Source: Albula goreensis
Lineage: Eukaryota > Chordata > Actinopteri > Albuliformes > Albulidae
Reading direction: 5' to 3'
DNA: 64,000 nt
NCBI GenBank assembly: GCA_022829145.1
Contig: CM040748.1
Span: 6,831,501 to 6,895,500 of the forward strand
The translations under genes were made by a program, and so were the position numbers. Positions 26,501 through 39,695 of this stretch are shown piece by piece. The notes beneath the pieces are model-generated. The model saw only the letters and a list, made by a program, of their open reading frames with translations. It was not told the origin of the DNA and ran no database searches. How positions within the stretch are numbered: position 1 is the first letter of the stretch; each line of letters opens with the position of its first letter.

Positions 26501-29500
26501 CTGTCCAGGATGGACACGTGACCCAAATTACACCCCCCCCATTGCTGTTTCTACTCTAATGCCCATCCCCTTCTAGCGGGCCCTCTTCTTATATTTGTAT
26601 GGGCATAATAGTCCTCCATTAAAACTGAAACATCTCAAGCACAATGAAACACAAATGATAGGCAGTTGTCGGGCATGTGGGTGGGCATTAGCTTGAACCG
26701 CCATATTGTCAGTGCATACATGACAAGAGACATCATGCACAGATTGAGAATACAAAATTGTCGTCTTTACCACTGGTGATTGAAAGCATTCCTATTCTCA
26801 TCCTTTTCTATCTATACAACACCTCCAATAATGATTTGGCCTGGCTGTAAGACGTATAACATTTAATTCCACAGACAATTGAAGAAAGATCAGTTTTAAT
26901 CTATATAAGAGACCTATGCGCTTCAGAAATGTTTGGCCTCCTTCAAATACAGTACCACAGTATGAAGACTGATCTGCTCCCTGAGGGTAAAAGAGAGAAA
27001 GCGGTCTCTAAAAATATCCTCCTGCCCTGTCAATGGGAAATAGCCTTTATTGAAGAAGCAGCCCTCTGCATACATTATCAACAACATACCGTGCACTGAA
27101 AGTAAATCTGAGCTGGTATATTTATGCCTGAACGCCCTCAGAGAAAATATTTTCCCCACTGCTGCATACATAAAGTTTCAGCTTTCTCTAGCCAGTAAAG
27201 AAAAAGCATTTTTTTTCCCCAATTATTGGGCCATTAAAGCCCCTAGATATACAGATACTTCTTCAGCAACAAATGAGGAAAAGTTAGAATTTCTTAAATA
27301 TGATTATTTTCTCTCTAAATTTATATTCACTCTGAAGAACTTGTTGTGATGTCTCATTTATTGCAGTCACCTGGACAGAAAGGCCAAAGCTTGGGGATGC
27401 TTACGAGGGCTGATTCTGATGGCCAGGTTTGGAATGTGGCCAATATTCCAGGGAAAACATTCTGATCTGTGCAGCAACTGCCTTATTTTGTCTCACAAAG
27501 AAATACAGGAAACCAACTGTAAAAGAAATGTTTCTCTCCCACCATGGTTCTGACAAAACCTCTGTTCATTATCCAAAAGACTGTCTTTGAATTACAGAAC
27601 CTCTGGATTCCCTGTTTTTTTGCCGTTTCCTGTCTTGACAGCCGTCATTCAGTGCAGATTTTGTAACAGCACTGGAAGGCCTTCAGAGGTGAAGGGCAAT
27701 GCGTTGCTTTGTAGTTACCACAACCACCACATACAGAGCAGTCAGACAGAAACAGCAGCACGAACCAAATGCATTTTACATACATCAAGGACAAGCCTTC
27801 ATTTTTTCTTCTGTTTTCTGAAGAATTTCAGTAATTCTGCTTTATTTTTCGTTCCATACAGCACTCCGCCCATTAGCCGATCCCGCCCCAGTTTAAGGTC
27901 AGTGGGGCAGGCAAGAGCGAAGGCTTCCTCCAGGGAAGGGACAGCCATCCAGGCATTTACCACTTTCATTTAGCACAACATGCATCCAGCACATAAGTAG
28001 GCCGAAGCTGGATTCTGTTCCAAATCCCATTCGAGGGACTTTTCCATAAGCAGCCAATTTAAGCAATTACAGCATGTCAAGAGTTATTTGGTCACTAAAA
28101 TAAATGATACATCATTGCGAATGAAAAAAAGGTGATTACTGGTTAAATATATGGATTAAAGTTCATGGACAAAGTGTCATGGCGGTTTGGTCGAATGCCA
28201 GTCTATGTGCAGTGCCTCTAGCACAGCAGTGATTTTCAAACAACACAGCTTTAGAATGAATCTCGTCCAAAGAAAAAGGCAACTTTGCCCAATTACGGCG
28301 TGCTCCAGAGCAGAGCTGTGGAAGGAAGTGAAGCAGAGAGGCTCTCCAGCAGGCTGCTCCCCGTGGCCCGACTCAATCTACTGTGTTTGTCTGGTGCTCC
28401 ACTGCCTGGTTTAATCAGCCCAGCTTTCTGTTCCCCAGGAGATCAGCCAAGATGCCAAACAGAAGCGGGGGTGCTGGGGGGGTGGGGGTCCTACTAATCT
28501 CCATGTGCCCGTGTGTTGCGTACAAACACAGCAGATAACACAGAGCAGAGAGCACAGAGATCGCATAGGGGACAGTGCAGCAGGCTAGGACATGCTGGGT
28601 AACTTAGCTTTAGTGTGTAGTGAGGCACGTTCAGACTCCTACACAGACTTGTGTCAGGCACATTTCAGTCCTAGTAAACACACAAACACAAACTGAGTAA
28701 ATGAGGGATAAGTATTTCCTCAATCCATCTGTGTAAATGATCTAATTTAAACTCAAAGTTTATTAATATAGATATTAGAATGAGGCTGACGCATTTAATG
28801 ACTGCAATCTGGTTCCAAATTCATAAAGCTTTTATTTACTTCTATATTTAAATGTCACTGTGCTTAGATTAAACTACAACAAGCTCAATTTCAAAACATA
28901 ATGCATTAATGAAAACATAGTTTACAAGTGCAATCTCTCTGGTTTATTCACATCATATAACGTTATATCACAATAATGATCCCTTTGTCATAAATTACAG
29001 TTGAAACTGCATGACTATGCGGTTAAATTTCCAGAATCAGTCTACGGCTGTCCTTGAGATGATTATTTTACATTCTGTCCTTTACCCCTCCACTGAAAAC
29101 CAGACACACTGAGTTATCAGGGCACAGTCCAACGGCCATATTTGTGATATACAATTATATGTCTAAACTCAAGGAGGATTCAGCAAAAATGCCTTTCAAG
29201 GAAAAACTGACACTAATTGGATGTGAAATTAATATGAACTTTATGGGCAGTGAAGTCAGCTAGTTTACTTCCATACACTGACTGTGACTTTTTCCAGCTG
29301 TCAGTTATGACCTGAGAAATATGAAAAATTTTCACTGACACATAATCTCAGAAACCTTCCCAAAGCCACGCTTCCACAGAGCCGTCGTGTGAGAACAGGA
29401 AACGCAGTTTTCCCTTATGACTAATCTTTCCCATGAAAATGTGTCGTTCCTTCAGAGGAGAATTGCCACTTTGAAAAAATGAAAAAGGAAAGACAAGGAC

Positions 29501-29865
29501 AGTAAAGCACATCTGTCATCTGCTTATGAAAGAGGCCAAAATTCCAGAGTTTACAAATTATCACTTTTCCACATTCTTCTTATTTAACTTATGGGTTACC
29601 TCAGACAGCCTGGGAAGGACGGAGGAGAGAATTTCTGTCTGAGCATAAGCCAAACCACATGAAATGACATTTACAGAGAAGACATGCAAACTGCTGTCTA
29701 AGTAATTTCTCAGGAATGACTTAAACCAGGCAAAAGCATTCATAAACTGAATGCGTTATCCTGAAGAAACTCTTCATTTCAGTACTCAAGGCCAAATGTA
29801 ATGACAATCATCTATTTTTCAAAGAGGGGTACATCTGCTGTCAAATTTTCAGAGCATAGACATCA

Positions 29866-29902
<37 letters not shown>

Positions 29903-32900
29903 AGATAAATGCAATGCAATGTCATTCTGTAGTAAATATGTTTGCAGTTTATCTCGGAGGGAAACGGCCTCCATTTCCTGATGTGTTGGAGGCGCTGTGG
30001 GTGCCTGTCACTCAGTGTCAGGAGAAGCAAACAGGCTGACAGTGCATCTCAGCAGTGTTACCGCTGCGTTTTCCCTGTGCATTAGGGTCCTCTTAAACGC
30101 CCGTAAGTGAGACAGTGCAGCGGGCCCTCTTCATTAGCATGCAGCATTGGCAGGCTTTTGTGCGAAGCTGCTGTTTCTCATGACGCCCCCGCTCAGAATG
30201 CACCAGGCAGCTGGGAACGTGTCACTCCCACCCCCACACGGACCGGGGAGTGGGCCGCAGGAAACCAGCCAAACGCACAAACACCACGCGCTTCACCTCC
30301 GCCCGCAGGAGTTAGGAGCTGAGCAACGGCCTGGGACCATCGAGTACGAGTGTGTGTGGGGGGTGGGTTGGGGGGTGGGGTCCAGAAGGCATGCCGCCTC
30401 CTTAACACCTGACACCTGGACACATGGGGAGCAGGCACACTGACAAAAGAGGACTCTCTCTGTAATGATTCATCATCTGTCAAAAGCCTCAGTGATGCCA
30501 GTGAGGGTTTACTACTGTGCAGTTACCTGGCACGTGCTGCGCAGAGAAGGTTCCGGAGGCTGGGGGCTGTGGGTAACTGAATGCTGTTATTTAATTACGG
30601 TCCATCGAGGGTCAGGTGAGTGGCTCTCAGGGGGGTGAGGGGGGCGGGAGAGGCTGATGAAGAGCGCTTTTCGCCCCCTTCCTTGCCTAGAATGCTCTCA
30701 CTCCTCTCCACCACAACAGTGTCTCCATCTACACACCCTTACACCACCCCCCACCTTCCTCAGCCCCTGCTGAATGTCAAACGGTTTTTTCAGGGAAAAA
30801 CAGCTCCAGTGATGGCGAAACGCGGCGGCTCGCTGTGCTCAGATGCAGCGGGGAGGGGTCATGGTCTCGCCGAGGGGAGCCCTCACACGCTGCTCCCAGG
30901 GTCAAATGTCTGCATCTGAATTTACTGGAGTTCACTGAAAAGGCCACAACATGCACAAATATGCACGCTTGACAGAGTTAATGATTTCGGTTGTAATTTG
31001 TTACAACTGAAGGTCACGGGAGGAACACAGATGCTTATCTCCATTACAAGCAAAACCACCACATGGCACGCCGCTGATCTGCTACGTTTGTTTTGAGATT
31101 ACATAATGGCACAAAGCAGGACGGAAACTAACCCATTAACAGACTCCGTGAAACAAGATAATGTATCAACATCTCAGCAGTTTGGTATACTGTCACTTCT
31201 GTGAGTTCACATTATCCCTATGGCCAGAGTAACAAGTCTTGAATGAAACAAGTCTGTAAGTGAAGACAGTAAATGTCACATCTTTCTTAAAATGACAACA
31301 ACGACAACAATGAACCAATGGCAGAAGATTAGGGCCTTTCACTGGACAAAAAGCTGACATTTTAGTTCTCTGTTGCATGGGTTTAAGTTTTTATTTTGAT
31401 GCATTCTTTATTCATTTGGCTTTTTAAGGACACATTTGCCCTGAATTCCTCCTGGAAATCTGTAGCCCTTTCATTGAGTTGTTACACTTGAGACCTGATA
31501 GGCTGCAACCCCTCATCTCTCTCCAGGGATCACTTTACGAGTTGTATGGATTTTCAGAGCACCGTCGCAGTGAGAAGGTGAAGAGATGTATTTATATCCC
31601 TTTGGTCAATGATCTTCTGACCTCCAGTGCTCAGACAGTGAGATGTGCATGAAAGCATGATGCTTTAATATGATCTTCCTTGCATTAGTTAAAAAGAAAA
31701 TGTTCCCAGTATCAATTCTGACAGTTAGATGCTACTGCTTCTGCCCACAGCATCACAACAGAGAGACTGCACTGTGACTTGTTTGTAGCTGATGTTGTTT
31801 AAAGGGAGACTGAACTGTCACAGAGCCAAATCAAAAAAACCAGTGACCTTTCCCCTTCTGTCTCAGATTGTTGGAGTATTTTTGCAAACAATTCTTATGA
31901 AGCTCAGTATCCTACTGTTTTCAGTGAGATGTCTGTCAATGTTAGGTCCATAGTAGCAGCAGTCACTCAATGTTATATTTCCAGAAGTAATTGATTTCCG
32001 GTTCCAGAAACAATGAAACTAGAAGCTTGCGATGACAAAGACAAACAATATACAGCAAAATTACTCCAGTTACAATTCTTTTTGAATAAAATTTTGTGGA
32101 CAGATACCTTGAGCAGATTATTTTTAAAGCTACTGAAATATAGCTGGTAAGTGCTGAAAATGTATTTAGCATGCATTAGCGTCCCTAGTGCAAAAGGGCC
32201 AAAAGGATGAAATGGAGACTCATGCATTTCAATTCTGTTTATTCTGCCCATTCTATCAATTCATCTCATGTTTGTGTTTGCTAGCGTGCCGGTTTGTGTT
32301 CGATAGCGTGGTGGTTCGTGTTCGTTAGCATGTCGGTTTGTGTTCGGTAGCATGGCGGTTGGTGTTCGATAGCATGGCGGTTGGTGTTCGATAGCATGGC
32401 GGTTTGTGTTCCATAGCATGGCGGTTTGTGCGCCATAGCATGGCGGTTTGTGCTCCATAGCGTGGTGGTTTGTGTTCCATAGCGTGGCGGTTTGTGTTCC
32501 GTAGCATGCCGGTTTGTGTTCGATAGTATGTCGGTTTGTGTTCAGTAGCATGGCGGTTTGTGTTCGATAGCATGGCAGTTTTATTCGATAGCATGGCAGT
32601 TTTGTGTTCCATAGCGTGGCGGTTTGTGTTCGATAGCATGGCAGTTTTGTTCGATAGCATGGCAGTTTTGTGTTCCATAGCGTGGCGGTTTGTGTTTGAT
32701 AGCGTGGTGGTTTGTGTTCAGTAGCGTGGCGGTTTGTGTTTGTTTGCTCTGAAATGCATTTACACCTCCTGCTCCTTTACTCACCCGTGATAACGGATGG
32801 ACTCTGATGACACGTTTGAAGTGTTGGATCCCACTGGACTGTGATGGTCCAATATTGAAAAGTACACACAACATAACAAATATGCTTCTGTACCACTAGC

Positions 32901-35900
32901 TGTTTTTTGTTACCAAAAAAAGATATCACCTTGTGTTTTCACAAGCGAAAGCAGCTGACCAAGAAACCCATACAAGGATAGATGGGCTTCAAGTTTAAAG
33001 CTGTCTATAAACAATTTTCACAGTGTCATAAAAGATTCTGCATCAGTGAGGGAGCAATGAAAGGACAGTGGCTGGATGTTAAATGATTTGTTAAAATGTG
33101 TTTTAATGTACACAAGTTTAACTGTTGTTACCGTTTCCTCATAATACTCTCCGCGATTCTACCCTCAGATGGATCGACCCCCACACTGATGGGTTACCAA
33201 GCAAAATGGATTTAAGAGGGAAAAAAAAAAGGTGGCCGATGGACTTACATTTTGACTTGTAAGCTGAATGTTTTGCAAGAAAGTGAAAAACCATAGTGAT
33301 TACATCAGTAAATATGCAGATGGACAGTAATGATCCAGTGATCTGTGCGGCTGAATGATGTCCAGCTCTGATCTCTTTGTGAAGTATTTAACAGCGTATA
33401 ATTACAGCCAATAACAGCTGTCACCGGAAACCCTTTAAGTTGGGAGGACAACAATTTCCAAACAAAATTTAAATACCTCAGATTCTTTCAGCCAAGACAA
33501 AAGCAGTTTTGAGACTTACTAAAATGGCTTCCATTACCAACAGATTTCCATTGTGTTTGCACCCCCCCCAACCCATAATGTGTTGTATTGGACTGAATGG
33601 GGTTTTCCAGACTGCTTCTGCTGTATCTACGTGACTGGATACACAATGTCCAATCAGGGGCTGGTTTCTGTTGCGTTGCTTGACAATTTCTATTCAGCTC
33701 GAGAAGAATGGCATTGGTGCTCATGACACGGACCACAGACGGACACAGATTGTATGCTGGTACACAATTTGGGTTGGGACACATGATGTGGAAATTGTAA
33801 AAACAGGTTGTCGCGGGCAGATTTGAGTCATTTGACTGAGGGAATCCCAGCAGCATCCCTCCTCGCCTTATCGGTCTGCAGCCTCGTCCGGTCACCTCCA
33901 TTAAAACGCTGGCTGGCCCGCCTCCCAGTGGACAGCGTGTGTGCTGAATGGTTAATGGAGTCTGGACCCTGGACCCACCTCGCGGTGCCGCTCTCCCCAT
34001 CCAGGCTGCCCCGCCCCCACCCCCCACCCCCACCTCACTGACCTGCGGAGCTGAGAGAACCCCGCTGCTCCCGTCTGCTCTCATCCCCTTGTCTGCTGCC
34101 ACCAAAACAAATGCAGCGCCGCCACCCACAATCAATTCATTCCACAACGCAGGAGCTGCTTGAGTGCACAGATTAAGAGGACCCCCTGCTTCCCCCGAAG
34201 CTTGCCCATTGTCCCCACCTCCTCTGACAGCTCTATTGTCTAACCTCCCTACCCCCATTCCTGTTCCCTGCCCCCCCCTTACCCCCCACTCCTGCAGATC
34301 TAGGTTGGTGTTGATTCCCAAGGCCTTTCATTTTCCCATGCGGAGAAAAACCCTGCATGGGCAGCTTCATGAGGAAAAACAACTACACTCAGTTAACCTG
34401 TGGGGAGAGAGAAGATTGCCGTTTCTTGGCACTCTATCACTCTAAACCATTGGCTTGGAAAAACAAAAAAAAAGGTATATGTAATGATAAAATGAGGAAA
34501 TGTGAGATCAAGGGAAAACAAAGTTTCTGGTATTCACTTGTGTTAAAATCCTCACCTCGTTGCCAATCAGTTCAATTCCAACTGAAGCAGAGTTGTGCAC
34601 CTTGAACTCCTGAAAGTTGAAGCTGTACAGTGTGAACAGTCCTGATCTTCACATAGTGTAATGTGGGTTGGTCATTTAAACAATAAAAGGTTGGAGGGGA
34701 GCTGACACTAGTACAGAAGAGCGGTACGCGTGAAGCAGGACCAGTCAGGTGACAGTAACGAGCTGTGACAGAACATCACCCAAGCTGTCTCCGAGTCACA
34801 CAGAGGTGTGGGGGGGGGGGGGTAGTAGGAGGGGGATCAGGGACTTCCTGGGAAGGCGAGAGATATAAAAAAGAAAGGAGGTAAACTGTAGGATTTACTT
34901 GGAGAAGGCTGTGAACCTACATTCAATCCTGCAACCTGTATCTACAGGTAGTTCTCATATGGTACTTTTCAGTCCAGTTGTCTGGAAGATTTAAAAATTG
35001 AGACAAATATTGGACATAGGGAATGGATCTATATTACCATGCACATGCAGCCCTCTACAAAACTCATACATTTAGGGGAAAAACAGAGATTAATGTAGAG
35101 TGATCAATGGCAGCAAAAGTGCATCTTATTTTATTTATAATGTGGGAAGTGTGTCCCTATGTCAGTTCACAGAATCAGCTGCTGCTGGACGAAGACACCT
35201 GAATGTTATCCAAACAACCAAAAAAAAATAAGTACAAACACATTGGTTGAGACCAGCTATAAACACTTGGTTTGCAAAGAAGTAAAGATGAAAGATAAAC
35301 TTTGTGTTGAAAGAGTAATCATGTGGAGAATGAAACTGCCAAAAAAAAAAAAAAAAAAAAAAAAACAGTATACTTTAACATTTTTTCTTAGCATGGCACT
35401 GATAAAACCTCGTCTCAGAAATTAGCACGGAGAACAAAAGTTATTTTGTGACTTCATTACATATCCCTAGATTGAATTTCCTTCAAACTCTCCAGTGACA
35501 ATGCAACAAAACCCCTACAGCATGAAACAACTGGAGAAAATGTTGCAACTTGCCAGCTGGACTCTGCTGAAAATGTGGTTCTAATTATTGTATGATACAC
35601 AGTTTGTCCAGGCCCAAATCAGCCCTTCATGCTCTGGATGGAGAGCAGATTATGGCCTAACATGTGCTGAAGAGATCTGCTCCACAGCTTTGCAAACAAT
35701 CAGAGTTTTTTTTTTTTATTCGTATAGTGGAAGGAAACCCTACAGCCTCCTTTTCTGAGCAACTGAGAAGCCAGCATAGATGAGGACTAAAGCCAGCAGG
35801 CTACGAACGGCAGAGGGTTTATCTCACTGCATTCCTCTGATAAACACAGAACATTATCAACAGACTTCAAGCACAGGCAGGCAAACTGCAGAAGGAGAAA

Positions 35901-38900
35901 GATAATCATGGCAGCAAAAGTCCAAAAGCAATGGAGGAGAAGAGGGAAGATCTGGGATGGAATGATCGTGATTCTCTGTATGAAGAGGGGTCATCTGCAC
36001 TGACTGAAGACAGAAGACATGCCATTTCAGGAGGGCTCAAAAAAATGAGTCATACAAGCTCATGTCCCAGCAGCCCCTATCCAGCAGTCTGAGATGTCAG
36101 CACATGACAAGGCAGTGCGATGGAGAGCAAGGGGCTCTCACAGTCCATGCACCCAGGAGAGAGGCTCCGATTTCCTGTTGGGAGAGGGGGAGTGGAAGGG
36201 CTGGGTTACTGGGTGAAACAACGCGCTGGTCTGCTTTGTGGGTTTGAGTCACTACTCCAGGCCATGATTCAGAGGGTCCTTTGCTTTGCTTTGAGCTAGG
36301 CCCCCAGCAGTGCAGTGTTGGAGGTTAGCTGGACAAACCCTCAGAGGAAAGAACCTTCATTCCAGGTCAATACAAACGCATTCTCAAACGTGTACTGTAA
36401 GATTCAATGTGACAAACACATTAGTATGGAAGTACATCAGCCAAGTGTTGGCTGCGCACCATCAAATTAATGGGGGGCAGAAAATGACTTGTGCGTCATC
36501 AACAGTGCTTTTTCCCCTCACTAGAGAAACTGCTAGAATAACAAGAATAACTCACAGGAAGGCTTACATTTCACAAAGTTAACAAACGTAAGCAAACTTC
36601 AGGATCTGGGGCTAGAACATTCTGTGGTGCTGGTGATAGGCAGCACCGAGTGGTCCCCAGGAAGAGGAGAGGTTACACAATGCCCACACTGCTTTAATAG
36701 GAAGGATGTGTGACAGATTGCGGGTTATCTTAGTCCTCGTTGCTGGGAATGAGCCGTTCTGGCAGGCCCTCCTTTTCCGCTTCCCCGCTGCATCTGCTGC
36801 CAGTGGGAGCTGGAGAATAATCCACCCCTATTTCTGTGCCTGTCGTGTCAGCGCTCACGCCCTGACACCGCAGCGACAGCTCCCCACTGACGGCCCTCTG
36901 CTACCAGACACAAATGCCCAAACAGGGGGCGGGTTTTGCCGGGTGAGCCGTCGATTTCCGTGACTGGGTGACAGGGCCAGTACCAGTTTGCTAGAAGAGC
37001 TACTCCATGCTGAGGAGCAGAGTTGAGAGCCAGCTCACGTTCGAGTGGAGAGGGGCGACATGCATGTATTGGAGAGGGTAATTAATTTCAGGTAAATTCC
37101 GTACTGATGTCTGGAAGCACCGTTTTACACATTGTCAATGCTTGGAATATGCTGCCAGATCATGTAGTAGAGGCAGAGGGCCATTCACTATTGGAGTCCA
37201 GGCCTGATACAGCTCTGGATACCCTCCAAACTGTAAGTGAATGAAGTGCCAAACAGACTGAATGGTCTGCTCTTGCCATTATGTTTATTTTTTAACATTA
37301 TTATGTCAGGGTTCAAGACAAGAAATACTGGATATGTTTGGGCTTTTCAGAATGAAGTCTAACTCTGAGGTTCCTCAAAGCTCTAACCAGCGGTTGTTAG
37401 ACTGAAGCAGAACAATCATTCTGGCATTGATTACCTGCAAACCTTACCACAGCTTTAAAAGGCCAATACGCCCCTGTTGCCTCTGACGGCAAAGGATCGT
37501 GATGTACATGAAGTGTTGACTTCACGGCTGCAAATAAAGCCTCCAGCAATCTGTGCTCAGCTATGAAATATGTGCAGCTAAATGGCACATGGCCACTGAG
37601 GAGAGTTCACTTTAAACGATATGATCTCCATGCCTCTCGTTAAAGGATTCTGGAACCAGAGCCAGGCCTTTCCCCCATGCCCAGGTTCTGTCAGACATTC
37701 GAACCAAAAAAGATTCATGCGCACACTCGTTCTCGGAAAGTACCCCGGCTATGCTAATGAAATGCACGTGAGGGTCTTGAGTTGTTTTTGGCCTGGCTCT
37801 TTGCATTGTTTCTGCTGGGTTGCGCAATGCTCCTTTTTTCCCCCCAGTTGTTTGATTGAAGGACAACTCCAGACATCCGTACCAGCTCGTCACATTAACG
37901 GTGACAGCCCAACCCCCATGGAGGACACTCTGCTCTGTCAATGGCACCGCCATGACAGCCCCTCTGAATCGCTGAATGCACAAAGAGACGAGTCTTTGTC
38001 CGCGCACGACCATCCCGCTCCTGGCGATTTCCTCTGCATACAGATCGACCGCATTCTGCTGCCCGCTTCCTTCCACGCAGACCAGAGTCCACTGTGTCAG
38101 CCCCACAAAAGCATGCATGAAAAAGCACAGTGACAAATAAGAGATTAAATCCATACTAAGAGCCCCCTGTGAAAGCCAACATTCTTTCAACTTCACCAGA
38201 CCACAACATCCCATCCCCCCCTGCCCTCGTCCCCCCCCCAAAACTGAGTCCCTCAGGCAGAACCATGACCTCTCCTCAAACAGCCAAGCCAGGGAGTCTA
38301 AACAGATAATAGCCAGGGCATGTCAGGCAGCACTGAAATGACCCCCGAAAGGTTTCCCACAGCGGCAAATTCCAGTGACACACAAAACAAAGTCCATTAC
38401 CAGTGCTGGCACAGGAGGGTGAGGCTCTAAACACGTCTCCATATGTCTAAACTAAATCAGGGCACGCTGCAGCGGGCTGCACGCTGGAGCTGAGTGACAG
38501 ACAGTGAGATCCACCGTTAACACTGATATGGTTACTTAATCACTGCTGATGGAAATACTGCCTGAATGTGAGATCCGCAATGTTTTTGAGAGACACGGTG
38601 AAAACGAACCCCAAGATCACTGCACCCCAAAGACATGACAGGGTCCCATCTGTTTTCAGAATCGCTTGCTACATACTGATCGTGTGTAATTCATGAGCAC
38701 ACATGTACATACATATGCACCGGAACATGCACGCACGCACACACACACACACACAGACGTGAACACACACAGAGCACGCTTGCTCCCAGATATAACAGCA
38801 AAGCGGCTGTAATCAGTGAATTTCTCTGTACGAGCTCTCACAGCATGTACTTCAGTGAGCCCGGCATTGCTCACTGTATGAAGAGGAGGAATTCATGAAA

Positions 38901-39655
38901 TCACACCAAGCACTTCAAAATCAAAGACATTCACAGCAATAACAGAAGCTCCAGTGACGGCATGCTCACATTAACAGTGCTGTGGCTTCTATAAGCTTCT
39001 ATAATCAGGCTGCAGAGGGCACAGCAGTGTATTATACATGCCGATGTAAACAAACAGGCAAGGCTGCTGTAGAAAACCACATTTTAATCTGAAGACCTTA
39101 CATTCTAATCCTGACCATATTCATTTACCGGAAAGATAAGCATTGATTTTAAAGATAAACATTGGGTATCTGCCAAGTCACTATTTTAATTTTGTCTGTG
39201 CTTGAAAACAAAAAATTTTATCAGATAATGGAGGAGACCACCACATGCACACGAGAGAATCTGAGTCATGGTGAGAATATTGGTTCTTTGGCTTATCTAC
39301 TGTCTGCTTCCTTAATAAGATGCAGCAATGATGACAAAACCAAAGACAACACAAGGTACGTAGTAATGAAAACGTACTGAAAAACAGCCGTTTCTGCAGG
39401 TCTGATCTTCACAGTGACATTACTTCTGCGTCTACTGCTTCCTTATTACCTACTATCTTACTTCAGTTATGATAAAGAGACACACGGACGAGCAGAAAGT
39501 CCTCTACGACATCATGTTCTTGATACAACTAGTGTGGTGAACAAGCTGATTAGACAAAATATTGACATTCATAAATGAGAGAAATGTGTAAAGGGGATTC
39601 TTATATAAAGGATATAAGTAAATGTGATCACAAAAATTGGAACTACTTCTAGCAC

Positions 39656-39695
<40 letters not shown>

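Noticed and set aside
32325-32678. 117-codon minus-strand ORF with His/Asn-rich repeats
   Set aside because: It is a translation of the 22-bp minisatellite; other frames and the other strand are equally open.
39662-39693. Poly(A) run as the tail of a retrogene or SINE
   Set aside because: No upstream gene-like or tRNA-like body and no flanking direct repeats were found.
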